64,000 nucleotides of DNA from Coleofasciculus sp937127375 (GCA_040218875.1 JAVJQP010000071.1), one strand, 5' to 3'. Positions 34,888 to 44,589 are shown, counted from the stretch's first letter. The notes: generated by a model not told the origin, from the sequence alone. Numbers and translations are program-made.

Positions 34888-36141
34888 TCATATCGTTGGG
34901 TTTATATCCACCAACCTCCTGAGTTCGTCTGGAACAGGCTTAGAAACAGACTTCAGTTGAGATACTAGGGAATGGGCTAGAGCCACGGCTTTTGCCAGCC
35001 GATGCGGATCATTTTCCAGGTTTGCCCTTGATGATAATGGAAATGCTTGGAAATTGATATTATGATTTGCTTCATGGTATTGATCGAGTTGGTCTAAAAT
35101 TGGAGCCAGTAATACCCGGGCATAGCTTCCGTAAGCCACACCCGCGACAAAGGGCTGGATGGGGTTAGCGGTAGGGTCTTCTGGGGTTCCAGGGTTGAGG
35201 AGTCCTACTGCTTTGAGTTTACTGACGGTATGGTGATTGGTTCCACCCGCCAGTTGCACGTATCCAGGTAAGTTGGCGGATAACACCTTTTGTGCCAGTT
35301 TCACGGCTTTTCGAGTGGTTCCTGTCCCAATATCACCACTCATTGGCTTGCCATCGGTTTGCCAGAGGAGGGGACAAGGTAAGGGCGTGATCAGATGGTA
35401 AAGTTCCCAGAGATAATCAATCAAGCCCTCACCATCCGGACAACTGATAGCCAGCAACTTCAGGCTATGAACCCAGGGAGCGATCGCGCCCCAGAGTCGT
35501 TTAAAATCACTAAAATGCCCGACTTGGGTGTGAATTTCCAAAGCATCAACGCCCGTTGAAAGAATCAGTTCCGCTAGAGTTGTGGGGGTGGATACATAGG
35601 AGCGAGTATAGATCAGTTGACTGGGGCAAACGGGTAAGCAACGTCCGCAGCCATAACAGCGTTGATCAATAACACCGGAGAATCCCTTGGGCGAGTGAGG
35701 ATAGTTGAAAGGTTGGTCAGGTTTCGCCTGTTTGAGGGACTCCGGCGGAGTTGGCGGTGGCTCAAAGACAATCGCTTGAGCCGGACAAATCGTTTGGCAA
35801 GGGCGCGGACAGTCTGGAGGACAAGCATTGGGGTTAAATTCAGCTTTGCGAAAATGGGGATCTTCTCCATCATTTAAACTGACCATTAACCAGGGTGGGT
35901 TACTGTATCCCATGCTTTGTGCTTGACCGGACTCCACGAGACTTGTCGCCATCCCTAAGGCTGTCTTTGCCGCCGCAATTACGGCAGGGTCAGCTGCCAC
36001 ATCAATACAATCAGCCCCAGCTAGAGTATACGCCAAGGTGAGGTTACGAACGGCAGGGAGGTGCTGAAAACTTGCGCCACAGATGAGCTTGAACCAGCGA
36101 CCTTCCCTTAGGGATTGTAAGGGAGTGTACAGTTTAGTCAC
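34888..36141 (-). CDS. ldpA: LdpA, light-dependent period protein (Fe-S, circadian input)
   Basis: LdpA is an iron-sulfur protein that passes redox/light information to the KaiABC clock in Synechococcus. The N-terminal block GRWFKLICGASFQHLP is typical. Two 4Fe-4S Cys sets are present: C107/C111/C115/C119 in CPPDCPRPCQTICP and C162/C165/C168/C172 in CYGCGRCLPVCP. The 417 residues are somewhat longer than the Synechococcus protein. The start is a GTG at 36141, close to the conserved N-terminus. ndhN, often beside ldpA, is not seen here. ycf45 follows on the same strand. Confidence 0.92.
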   Translation of the reverse strand: MTKLYTPLQSLREGRWFKLICGASFQHLPAVRNLTLAYTLAGADCIDVAADPAVIAAAKTALGMATSLVESGQAQSMGYSNPPWLMVSLNDGEDPHFRKAEFNPNACPPDCPRPCQTICPAQAIVFEPPPTPPESLKQAKPDQPFNYPHSPKGFSGVIDQRCYGCGRCLPVCPSQLIYTRSYVSTPTTLAELILSTGVDALEIHTQVGHFSDFKRLWGAIAPWVHSLKLLAISCPDGEGLIDYLWELYHLITPLPCPLLWQTDGKPMSGDIGTGTTRKAVKLAQKVLSANLPGYVQLAGGTNHHTVSKLKAVGLLNPGTPEDPTANPIQPFVAGVAYGSYARVLLAPILDQLDQYHEANHNINFQAFPLSSRANLENDPHRLAKAVALAHSLVSQLKSVSKPVPDELRRLVDINPTI

Positions 36142-36719
36142 CCTTATATGCTAATTCCTTGTGCCAAAAATGGGGAGATTGATTTCTCAGCCAACCTGGG
36201 GGACAGTAAACCGCAGGCTTCAGGATTAGGGTTGGGCAATTGGGTTGCGATCGCGACTCAGATGCATCGATTTCGCCATATCTAGGCAATTTAGTCAGGT
36301 TGTCCCCTAAATCTGGGGGGTAAATCCAGAGGGTGCTGTTTTTTATCCCCAAGATATGAATGGACATGGATTTCATGTTTAATTTTTGTAACATTCATCA
36401 ATCCTGTTGACCCCGCCGACAGTAGGGGTTTGGTTCCCAAACCCTTGGAAGGGTTCCCCATGCCCACAAAAAGACCCCGCTCTGTTCATTTGGCGGAGTC
36501 AACCTTAACTCTCTACTACACTAAAAAGATTACTGCAATCCCAGGACTAGATCTATAAAGTTTCGGTAAAGTTCCGGGGGAAAAGGTTAAAGATTCTGTA
36601 AAGCTACTCCCTGTTCAATCCAACGTCTACTCCGATGAAGTGACCGTCCGGCACTGGATCAGGAATAGAAATATCAGACTGAATGCTTATGACCGCAAAC
36701 CAACCTATTGCCTTCTTGA
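36142..36719. other. Intergenic region upstream of ldpA
   Basis: No convincing gene lies here; a short leftward frame at 36134-36394 has no recognisable protein. A perfect hairpin (GGGTTTGG-TTC-CCAAACCC) lies at 36426-36444. A looser stem of the GACCCCGC/GGCGGAGTC type lies at about 36473-36500. Either could end transcripts from 36720-37571 or regulate ldpA. Confidence 0.45.
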
Positions 36720-37571
36720 TTACCCTAACCTGCTTAATGATGAAGCCATCGGGAATTGGGCGATGTAGGTTGATTTGGACTTTCCCCAGTTTAGGTAGCT
36801 TAATCTGCCATCCGTTCCCGTCGCCAAAAAACTGTAAATCTTATTTCTCAACGCTACATATTCTTGGTATTGGCGAAAATTCTCCCTAAAGTTTTCTTCA
36901 TACTTAAAAATTCGGGGAATTTCTCGAAACAATAAGGCACTGGTTGACGCCACGAGCAAAATAGTAATCAATCCCTTATTGGCTTGTTTCCATCCCTCAC
37001 GAGTAATGACAAACAGGCAAATCCCTGCCACAATAGCCGCCCCCGTAGCTAAAGATGTGGTAGTGTAGTAGCGTCGATAGAATGATTTCATGATTTGCTC
37101 ATGAATTTTAATCCGGACATGCACTTCTTGAAGCTGTTGATCAATGCTCTGTAGTTCAGCCGGGGAAAAGCTGGATGAATTTCCGGATGGTTGAAAGGTT
37201 TTTGCTGAATAGCTTAGAGAAATATCTGGGTAGGTTTCCCAATCCGACAACCAAATTTTGGCGCGGTGAATAGCCACTCTTTCTTTACAGAAATAAGCAG
37301 CAAAGAGAATAGCCAACAAGGTGAAAAGAATCAGACTATGTCCCATTACCGTTGGCTGCCGCCGCTTTTCCTCGTCGTATTTGAGGAGAGCGATGTTTAG
37401 CCTTCTCCATTTCCGGCGAGAATCTTTCCCTTCTTCAATGGCTTCGGTAACTTCTACAGAAGAGGCTTGATTGATGGGGGTAGAGCTACTATTGACTACA
37501 GAGGTTAAGGATTGGAGTTGAGTGTTAGTGTTTGGATTGGGATTCGGTGGTTTATCGGAGGACTGACTCAT
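36720..37571 (-). CDS. Hypothetical membrane protein
   Basis: A 283-residue protein with a Ser/Asn/Pro-rich N-terminus (residues 1-40) and a basic stretch (DSRRKWRRLN). Membrane segment 1 is HSLILFTLLAILFAAYF (~80-97). A periplasmic or cytosolic loop of ~80 residues with a short coiled coil follows, then segments ATGAAIVAGICLFVIT and LITILLVASTSALLF. The C-terminal region (REIPRIFKYEENFRENFRQY) is charged. I do not recognise the family. It is a single gene upstream of ldpA on the same strand but separated by ~580 bases. Confidence 0.75.
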   Translation of the reverse strand: MSQSSDKPPNPNPNTNTQLQSLTSVVNSSSTPINQASSVEVTEAIEEGKDSRRKWRRLNIALLKYDEEKRRQPTVMGHSLILFTLLAILFAAYFCKERVAIHRAKIWLSDWETYPDISLSYSAKTFQPSGNSSSFSPAELQSIDQQLQEVHVRIKIHEQIMKSFYRRYYTTTSLATGAAIVAGICLFVITREGWKQANKGLITILLVASTSALLFREIPRIFKYEENFRENFRQYQEYVALRNKIYSFLATGTDGRLSYLNWGKSKSTYIAQFPMASSLSRLG

Positions 37572-38147
37572 CAGGATATCCTCTTCAGGCGGGTTGGTAA
37601 ATAACGCAGACGGAAAACTTAGACCTGTTCAGCGTTTGGACGATTGATTCTCCTTTCACGGCAAACAGGGTGAATATTAGTCTTTCTCAACTATGATAGT
37701 GATATCCGTAACGTTGGCGAGAATCTTTGATTACATTATTTTAACGTGTCATCGTCCTTCCATCTGGTATCCCTCTGCTTCCCTGCTTGCCCAACCCAAA
37801 CATCTATTATAGATAAGGTGTTGGGGATAAAGATTTCTTACAGGTTGTGCTAATACATAGAGAGAAATGGATGATTTACCGTTAGCTATTAATGTTTTGC
37901 CATTTTCTACAGGAAACGGAATTAGAGCAACTCGCGGATCGACCTGTGCATTAGCCGGATAAGAATGGGCAGACTAGACAAGTAGACTAGGGGCAGGATC
38001 AAACAATTGAGATCTCGAATACCTTGAGACGGACTCCTCCCCAACCCTCCCTTTGTCAAGGGGAGGGAACTCAAAATTTGCTCTGCTCACGGCAAAAACT
38101 ATTGATTGATTAGCGAGTCAATCTGCTGGATTATTGAAGGACTGACA
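37572..38147. other. Intergenic region upstream of the hybrid kinase
   Basis: No gene is seen. A CCTCCC...GGGAGG hairpin repeat (38046-38067) of the intergenic C/G type lies 80 bases before the kinase start. The genes on either side are divergent, so promoters for both should lie here. Confidence 0.5.
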
Positions 38148-41100
38148 ATGCCAGATTTATTAACAACCCTGTTGTATATTCCTCACGGTCATTGCTACTT
38201 GTGGCAAACGAATTTAGTTTCCCTACATGTTATTTCTGACGCCTTAATCGCGCTGGCTTATTTTTCAATTCCTGTTATTCTGCTTTACTTTGTTAGCCAG
38301 CGAGAGGATGTCCCGTTTCCCAGAATATTTTTCTTATTTGGTGCTTTTATTATTGCCTGTGGGATGACTCATGTCATGGGAGTCTGGACACTTTGGTTTC
38401 CAGATTATTGGCTCTCTGGCTTGATTAAAGCAGTTACGGCTCTGGTTTCCTGTTACACGGCGATGGTACTGATTCCGCTGACTCCCCAAGCCTTGGCGCT
38501 ACCCAGCCCCGCTCAACTGCAAGCGGCGAATCAGGCGTTGGAAATTGAAATCCGCGATCGCAAACAAGCAGAAGCGGCGGTGCGTACTCTAAATTCACAA
38601 CTTGAGCAGCGTGTCAATGAGCGTACCAAAGAATTAACCCAGGTGAATCAGAAGTTAGAACGGGAAATCAAAGAACGTATCCAAGTCGCCGACGCCTTGC
38701 TGGAAGCCGAAGAAAAATATCGCAGTATCTTTGAAAACGCGGGTTGGGGTATCTTCCAAACCACCCCCGATGGACGGTATCTTAGCGCTAATCCGGCTCT
38801 GGCTAAGATTTATGGTTATCCCTCCCCCGCCGCCCTGATCAACCGCCTCACTAATTGTGAACATCAACTCTACGTCGATCAAAACCAACGGGCTGAATTT
38901 AAACGCCTAATTCATCAACAGGGTTCTGTCTCCAGTTTCGAGTCCCAAGTGTATCGCCAAGACGGGAGTATTATCTGGATTAGTGAGAATACTCGTGCGG
39001 TGCGGGATGCCAGTGGTGTGCTGCTGTACTATGAAGGATCAGTGGAGGATATTAGCGATCGCAAGCAAGCCGCCGAACAGTTACAAGCCAGTGAGCAAAA
39101 GCTACGTCAAATCATTGATCTAGTGCCTCACTTTATTTTCGCCAAAAATTTAGATGGACAGTTTATCTTAGTCAATCAAGCGATCGCAGATGCCTATGGG
39201 ACAACGGTAGAACATCTGCTCAACCACAAAGACGAAGACTTTATTCAATCTCCCGAACAACTGCGCCGCATTCGCGAAGAAGAACGGCAAATTATCCAAG
39301 ATGGACAACCCAAACACATCCCAGAAGAACGAGTTCCCGATGCTCAGGGGAATATCCGCATCGTGCAAACCACCCGCATTCCCTTCTATGTCACGGGTTC
39401 AGCAACACCCGCAATTTTAGGCATTGCCATTGATATTACTCAACGCAAACACATTGAACAAGAACTGCGCGAAAATGCTGCCATAATTCGCGCTTTATAC
39501 GAAGTCACAACCGGACAAAATTCTAACTTTGAGCAAAAGCTGCAAAACTTACTAACCATGGGACGCCGCCAGTTTAATCTGGATGTCGGTATCCTCTCTC
39601 ATATTGAAAACATTGACACCGAGAATGGGCGTTATGAAATTATTGCCGCTCAAATGCCCAATAATTTGAGCTTCAAAGGCGTCACTCTTGACCTGAAACA
39701 AACCTACTGCGCCGAAATCGTACACGCCAAAAAACCCCTTTGTATCTTATCCGCTAGCACCAGCCAGTGGCACAATCACCCTGGCTTCAAAGTTTTCCAA
39801 GTCGAAGCCTATATCGGTGTCCCTGTGGTTGTCGCTGGAGACTTGTATGGTACACTCTGTTTCGCCAGTCTCACCCCCCGAGAAAAGCCATTCAAAGATA
39901 TAGAAATAGAAATGTTACGACTGATGGCGCAGTGGATTGGCGGAGAAATTGAGCGTCAACAGGCAGCACAAGAATTGGCACAAGCTCGTGATGTGGCTTT
40001 GGCAGCGACTCGGGCTAAAAGCGAATTCCTCGCCACGATGAGTCATGAAATTCGCACGCCGATGAATGGGGTGATTGGTATGACTGGACTGCTTTTGGAT
40101 ACGCAGTTAACGTCACATCAACAAGAATTTGTCACGACCATTCGTAATAGTGGTGATACCTTACTCACCATTATTAATGATATTCTTGACTTCTCCAAGA
40201 TTGAATCCGGCAAACTAGAGTTGGAAGAAGTCTCCTTTGATCTGCAAATTTGTATTGAAAATTGTCTAGATCTATTAGCGGCTAAAGCCAGTGATAAGCA
40301 CTTAGAACTGGCATATCAAATCACGCCTCAAACCCCCCGCATGATTATTGGTGATGTAACCCGCTTACGGCAAATTTTGGTTAACCTGTTAAGCAATGCG
40401 GTTAAATTTACCCAATCGGGGGAAGTGATTGTTTCCGTTAACGCCGAGAAACTCGACTATGAACAATGGGAGCGCCGGGAAACAAAAACTAGCCTAACTC
40501 CACGAATTACTCCCTCGGTGGCTACCCCTCATTATCGGATTCAATTTGCGGTTAAGGATACCGGGATTGGTATTCCCCCAGAACGATTAAACCGTTTATT
40601 TCAACCCTTCAGTCAAATCGATTCCTCCACCACCCGCAAATATGGTGGTACAGGATTGGGACTTGCCATCTGTAAGCAATTGTGCGAAATGATGGGCGGG
40701 ACAATGTGGGTAGACAGTCAAGATGGAGTGGGTTCAACCTTTTACTTCACCCTCGTGGTTCCGGCTGATCCGAGTACCCAGCAGAATACGAATCAGGTTT
40801 GTCGATTGGAACTCGATGGTCAACGACTGCTAATTGTTGATGATAACGACACCAATCGTAAGATTTTGATGCGCCAAGCTCAAGTTTGGGGAATGGAATG
40901 CTATGCGGCACAATCAGGGGTTCAAGCCTTAGATTGGCTACATCAGGGGGAACGGTTTGACTTGGCAATTCTGGATATGCAGATGCCAGAGATGGATGGG
41001 GTGACATTGGCGCAAAAAATTCGTAAAGTTCCCGGTTGTCAAACGCTGGCTCTGGTGATGCTCTCGTCTCTGGGTGAGTTGCAAGTCGATACACCTGATG

Positions 41101-42257
41101 TGAAGCAGACGTTTGCTGGGTTTCTGACTAAACCGATTAAACAGTCTCAACTGTGTGATGTGCTGATGCAAGCGATGGCGGGGATACCGATTAAGGTGAA
41201 AGTTCACAGCGCCAAGAAACCAGACATTGATGCCAAGATGGGTGAACGGTTACCCCTACGGATTTTACTGGCAGAAGATAATCCGGTGAATCAGCAGGTA
41301 GGGTTGCATCTGTTGCAACGGATGGGATATCGAGCAGATGTCGCAGGGAATGGGTTAGAAGTCTTGGAAGCGCTACGGCGTCAGCCTTATGATGTGGTGT
41401 TTATGGACGTACAGATGCCAGAAATGGATGGGCTAGAGGCATCCCGGCGCATTTGTCAAGAGTGGTCTGATTTAGATGGGGATACTCAATCACAACGTCC
41501 GCGAATAATTGCCATGACTGCTAATGCCATGGTGGGCGATCGCGAAATGTGCATCGAGGCAGGTATGGATGATTATATCAGCAAACCCATCCGCATTGAG
41601 GAATTGGTTGAGGCGTTAAAGAAAGCAGGGGGTGTAGGGGCGGGTTTTACCAATACCCTTGCGGAGAAAACCTCTAACTTAACTAAACCCGCCCTAGCTG
41701 GGGGAGCAGAGGGAGCTGGGGGAGCTGGGGGAGCTGGGGGAGCTGGGGGAGCAGAGGGAGCTGGGGGAGCTGGGGGAGCAGAGGGAGCAGGGGAAGCAGA
41801 GGGAGCAGAGGGAGCAGGGGGAGCAGGGGAAGCAGAGGAAGTTAGGCGTTCTATTGATACAACCTCATCGGATAATACCCAGGCGGGTTTATTAGATGTA
41901 TCGAATAAACCCGTATTTGACCCGGTAATTTTTCAACAATTACGGGAGATGCTGAATCAAGAGGAGGTATTAGCCGAAGTGATTACGCGCTATCTAGAGG
42001 ATGCGCCTAAACTCTTACAAGACTTGTCGGATGGGATCACCCAGGGAGAAACCGAACTGGTGACGCGAACCGCTCATACCTTGAAATCCAGCAGTGCGAT
42101 GTTAGGAGCAAGCCGTTTAGCTCATTTGTGTCAGGAGTTAGAAGCCAAGGCGAATAGTGATACCGTTGAGATTAAAGCCGCGCTATTCTCCCAGATTCAA
42201 GCTGAATATGAACCCGTGAAAACAGTTTTATTGGAACACAAACCCGACAAACCTTAG
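38148..42257 (+). CDS. Ethylene-receptor-like hybrid histidine kinase
   Basis: Domains in order: ethylene-binding-type membrane domain (1-100), coiled coil, PAS (~190), PAS (~318), GAF (~445-610), HisKA (H633 in SHEIRTPMNG), HATPase (~740-870), REC1 (LAILDMQMPEMDG), REC2 (VVFMDVQMPEMDG) and HPt (AHTLKSSSAMLG). The ETR1 residues D25, Y32, P36, C65 and H69 correspond to D31, Y38, P42, C71 and H75 here, all shifted by six, so Cu(I)/ethylene binding is likely, as in Synechocystis Slr1212. AAGGA lies before the ATG at 38148; a TTG at 38106 is less likely. The linker between REC2 and HPt is encoded by a MITE-like repeat (41634-41696) and a 9-bp array (41700-41834). Confidence 0.93.
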   Translation: MPDLLTTLLYIPHGHCYLWQTNLVSLHVISDALIALAYFSIPVILLYFVSQREDVPFPRIFFLFGAFIIACGMTHVMGVWTLWFPDYWLSGLIKAVTALVSCYTAMVLIPLTPQALALPSPAQLQAANQALEIEIRDRKQAEAAVRTLNSQLEQRVNERTKELTQVNQKLEREIKERIQVADALLEAEEKYRSIFENAGWGIFQTTPDGRYLSANPALAKIYGYPSPAALINRLTNCEHQLYVDQNQRAEFKRLIHQQGSVSSFESQVYRQDGSIIWISENTRAVRDASGVLLYYEGSVEDISDRKQAAEQLQASEQKLRQIIDLVPHFIFAKNLDGQFILVNQAIADAYGTTVEHLLNHKDEDFIQSPEQLRRIREEERQIIQDGQPKHIPEERVPDAQGNIRIVQTTRIPFYVTGSATPAILGIAIDITQRKHIEQELRENAAIIRALYEVTTGQNSNFEQKLQNLLTMGRRQFNLDVGILSHIENIDTENGRYEIIAAQMPNNLSFKGVTLDLKQTYCAEIVHAKKPLCILSASTSQWHNHPGFKVFQVEAYIGVPVVVAGDLYGTLCFASLTPREKPFKDIEIEMLRLMAQWIGGEIERQQAAQELAQARDVALAATRAKSEFLATMSHEIRTPMNGVIGMTGLLLDTQLTSHQQEFVTTIRNSGDTLLTIINDILDFSKIESGKLELEEVSFDLQICIENCLDLLAAKASDKHLELAYQITPQTPRMIIGDVTRLRQILVNLLSNAVKFTQSGEVIVSVNAEKLDYEQWERRETKTSLTPRITPSVATPHYRIQFAVKDTGIGIPPERLNRLFQPFSQIDSSTTRKYGGTGLGLAICKQLCEMMGGTMWVDSQDGVGSTFYFTLVVPADPSTQQNTNQVCRLELDGQRLLIVDDNDTNRKILMRQAQVWGMECYAAQSGVQALDWLHQGERFDLAILDMQMPEMDGVTLAQKIRKVPGCQTLALVMLSSLGELQVDTPDVKQTFAGFLTKPIKQSQLCDVLMQAMAGIPIKVKVHSAKKPDIDAKMGERLPLRILLAEDNPVNQQVGLHLLQRMGYRADVAGNGLEVLEALRRQPYDVVFMDVQMPEMDGLEASRRICQEWSDLDGDTQSQRPRIIAMTANAMVGDREMCIEAGMDDYISKPIRIEELVEALKKAGGVGAGFTNTLAEKTSNLTKPALAGGAEGAGGAGGAGGAGGAEGAGGAGGAEGAGEAEGAEGAGGAGEAEEVRRSIDTTSSDNTQAGLLDVSNKPVFDPVIFQQLREMLNQEEVLAEVITRYLEDAPKLLQDLSDGITQGETELVTRTAHTLKSSSAMLGASRLAHLCQELEAKANSDTVEIKAALFSQIQAEYEPVKTVLLEHKPDKP
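41634..41696. repeat. GGGGCGGGTTT element, copy 1 (translated in kinase)
   Basis: The ends GTAGGGGCGGGTTTT and CTAAACCCGCCCTAG match the dispersed family. The copy is read in frame as GVGAGFTNT...NLTKPAL. Confidence 0.9.
41700..41834. repeat. 9-bp coding tandem repeat (GGGGGAGCT type), 15 units
   Basis: Fifteen 9-bp units exactly in frame encode GGA/EGA/GEA triplets (residues ~1185-1229) between REC2 and HPt of the hybrid kinase. The intergenic array at 7243-7341 has the same unit. Confidence 0.95.
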
Positions 42258-42466
42258 TTGGTAGTTCGTAGTAGGGAACCTTAGCCCTAGATTCTGTTGG
42301 GTTGAGCGAAGTCGAAACCCAACCTACTGGACTGACACAGCTAAAATTGTGGAATAGATTTGACGTTTAAACCGGGCGCACGCCATGCGCCCCTACAATG
42401 CTAATCCATCAAATAAGGTGTGCCACGCCACTACAACCTATTCCACTATTTTGGTATAGTCATTTT

Positions 42467-43060
42467 ATGACCACAGACTTAACTGATCCGACACTTGATC
42501 ACGCGATCGCGTTTTTAACCACGTCTTCTACCAAACCCCCTGAATCAAAGGCTGTGGTTGAGGCGCTGTTAACCGCTGAGAAGACAGCCAAACAGAGGAA
42601 AGTACGCCATAGCTATTCCGAGTTACTGGGAACATGGCGATTGGGATTTATCACCGGAACCAAACGCTCTCGTCAGCGTGCTGGCGTGGTGTTGGGTGCG
42701 GGACGGTTTTTGCCGAAATGGGTAACGATTCAGTTATCCTACTCCCCATCAGAAGCCAGTCAAGAGCAAGGAACAGTGGTAAATTCAGTACAACTGGGAT
42801 CTCTGCAATTGGTTGTCACTGGACCCACTCAGTTTTTTGCTAAGACGAATATCCTGGCTTTTGATTTCACCCGCATGAACGTGTCATTATTTGGCTTAAA
42901 ATTGTATAACGGATATATTCGCGGCGGTCAAGAGCGAGAGGCTTCTTTTTATGATAAACCGTTAAAAGATAAGGCATTTTTTACCTATTTTCTCGTCGAA
43001 AAACGGGCAATTGCAGCAAGAGGACGCGGTGGTGGGTTGGCATTGTGGACAGCATTGTAG
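42467..43060 (+). CDS. Conserved cyanobacterial/plastid-type protein, function unknown
   Basis: About 197 residues start at MTTDLTDPTLDHAIA; a longer frame to 42398 adds repeat-like sequence without a ribosome site. The core HSYSELLGTWRLGFITGTKR is followed by FLPKWVTIQLSY and LFGLKLYNGYIRGGQEREAS. It suggests a lipocalin/fibrillin-like beta-barrel and I associate it with small conserved proteins of cyanobacteria and plants, but I cannot name a family with confidence. The stop codon TAG (43058-43060) is the first part of a dispersed GTAGGGGCGGGTTT element. Confidence 0.7.
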   Translation: MTTDLTDPTLDHAIAFLTTSSTKPPESKAVVEALLTAEKTAKQRKVRHSYSELLGTWRLGFITGTKRSRQRAGVVLGAGRFLPKWVTIQLSYSPSEASQEQGTVVNSVQLGSLQLVVTGPTQFFAKTNILAFDFTRMNVSLFGLKLYNGYIRGGQEREASFYDKPLKDKAFFTYFLVEKRAIAARGRGGGLALWTAL

Positions 43061-43119
43061 GGGCGGGTTTAGGAACTGAATTAACTTGTCACCCATAACG
43101 TATCAACAAAACCCGCCCT
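43057..43119. repeat. GGGGCGGGTTT element, copy 2
   Basis: The element starts at the stop codon of the preceding gene (GTAGGGGCGGGTTT) and ends ACCCGCCCTA. Its right half is amplified in the following 34-bp array. Confidence 0.9.
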
Positions 43120-43268
43120 ATCTCACCCATAACGTATCAACAAAACCCGCCCTATCTCACCCACAACGTATCAACAAAACCCGCCCTATCTCACCCCTAA
43201 CGTATCAACAAAACCCGCCCTATCTCACCCCTAACGTACCAACAAAACCCGCCCTATCTCACCCCTAA
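43089..43268. repeat. 34-bp tandem array, about five units, no spacers
   Basis: Contiguous units begin TCACCCATAACGTATC and end AAAACCCGCCCTATC, repeated with single-base changes (CCATAA, CCACAA, CCCTAA). The unit is the right half of the GGGGCGGGTTT element. The array lacks spacers, so it is not a CRISPR. Confidence 0.93.
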
Positions 43269-43291
43269 CAGTTCAAAAAAACGCCTACCTT

Positions 43292-43476
43292 ATACCAAGT
43301 TGCGTTCTATCATGTCTAGGAACAGCGTTGCGTGAAGCTTTCGCTATAGCGAGGAACGAGATACGAGAATCTGGACAGATGCGCGAGCGTCATGGAGCCT
43401 GCCCTCGAAGGTCGTGAAGGGTTTCACTGCATTCTGCGAACCATGACAGATTCTACCTTAGACTGCAACTTGGTAT
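43292..43476. repeat. MITE-like element with ATACCAAGTTGC ends
   Basis: ATACCAAGTTGC (43292-43303) and GCAACTTGGTAT (43465-43476) are perfect 12-bp inverted ends of a 185-bp stretch. It encodes nothing recognisable; the interior differs from the related element at 24260-24372. Confidence 0.75.
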
Positions 43477-43488
43477 TAAACCTTTCAA

Positions 43489-44328
43489 CTATTCCAGACC
43501 AGAAAACAGTGCTGTCCAATCAATTTTAGCAGGTCTTGCGCCTTGATTAACTAACTCAAAAACCTTTCCCTCTGTCACCGGATGATCAATACATTCAACG
43601 CAGGCGGCGGCTACATCAATTCGACTGGTTTCACCGTTTAGGGTATCGCCTGTCCCCACAACCACCCCTAATTTACCATTTGTTTTTGCCTTCAAGAGTG
43701 TGTTTAAATCATAGGAAGTGTAGGGACCATCAATTAGCCGTGCGGGGCGAATAATTGTGTAAGGTAACCCAGAATTAATAATAGCTGATTCCCCCTTTTC
43801 TTTGGCATCCAGTACACCGAAAGCATTCAAAAGATTGAAAGGTGGTTTATCTTTCCGCAAAACACCGCAGGAGGAGATAAACACAAATCGGTTTAAATCC
43901 TTGGGTGCAACATTGACTAAATTACTCACCCCTTGAGCATCCACTTGTTCAGGACTATTTCGAGCATGAGTGCGGCGATAGTCGGCATCCAGATAAATTT
44001 TACCCCATTCAATTAAATTTCCTAACCCCTCCCCTTGATCCATTGTGTCGAAATCCCATTTATTAGAGGGTAAAGCTGTGGTTCCAGTACAACAGATAAT
44101 GTGAGTAATAGTCTGAGTGGCGGCGGGGAGAGTAGCTGGCTGACGGATATCGCCAATAGCAATTTCTACGCGGTTATCAAACATAGTCCGGGCTTTTTCA
44201 GCGTTGCGGGTAAGTACACGCACAGGAAACCCTTTCTCTAGGAGTTTGGCAACGGTTAATTGTCCAACTCCGCCTGTGGCTCCGGCGACGAGTACCCGTT
44301 CTTGATTTCTGGCTGTTGGTGAAGTCAT
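43489..44328 (-). CDS. Atypical SDR / NAD(P)-binding epimerase-like protein
   Basis: A 279-residue Rossmann protein with the glycine motif VLVAGATGGVGQLTVAKLLE (residues 12-31) and VRVLTRNAEKA. Cofactor-pocket and substrate-region blocks are THIICCTGTTALPSNKWDFD, RFVFISSCGVLRKDKPPFN and TIIRPARLIDGPYTSYDL. It belongs to the atypical SDRs (SDR_a5/NmrA/Tic62-like) with relatives in cyanobacteria and chloroplasts. The classical YxxxK is not obvious. AGGAGG sits 8 bases before the ATG. Substrate unknown. It is the last gene of a leftward series, separated from the porin gene by 261 bases. Confidence 0.88.
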   Translation of the reverse strand: MTSPTARNQERVLVAGATGGVGQLTVAKLLEKGFPVRVLTRNAEKARTMFDNRVEIAIGDIRQPATLPAATQTITHIICCTGTTALPSNKWDFDTMDQGEGLGNLIEWGKIYLDADYRRTHARNSPEQVDAQGVSNLVNVAPKDLNRFVFISSCGVLRKDKPPFNLLNAFGVLDAKEKGESAIINSGLPYTIIRPARLIDGPYTSYDLNTLLKAKTNGKLGVVVGTGDTLNGETSRIDVAAACVECIDHPVTEGKVFELVNQGARPAKIDWTALFSGLE

Positions 44329-44589
44329 GGGCTATCCTCCTTGGATACTGTACCTTAGAACCGGGAATAGAGCAATGCGATCGCGGTTAATTAGCTACTC
44401 TTAAATTGAATATTTTTATAATCTGTGTATCGATTGGCTTGATTTGAGCAAAACCTAGCTTAATCGCCTTAAAACTTATTCAGTATACCCTAAGTACGGG
44501 AGAGTCCCCCTGAACTTTATTCTACACGGCTTGTCACTGGGGAAGCTACAGCGCCTTCGCTAATCACAGAACCTCAGATTAAATCAAGA

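Noticed and set aside
36134..36394. Short leftward frame overlapping the ldpA start
   Set aside because: No protein family recognised, no ribosome site, and overlap with a well-supported gene.
43089..43268. Regular repeats that could be taken for a CRISPR array
   Set aside because: Units are contiguous, without spacers, and derive from a dispersed hairpin element. No cas gene is near.
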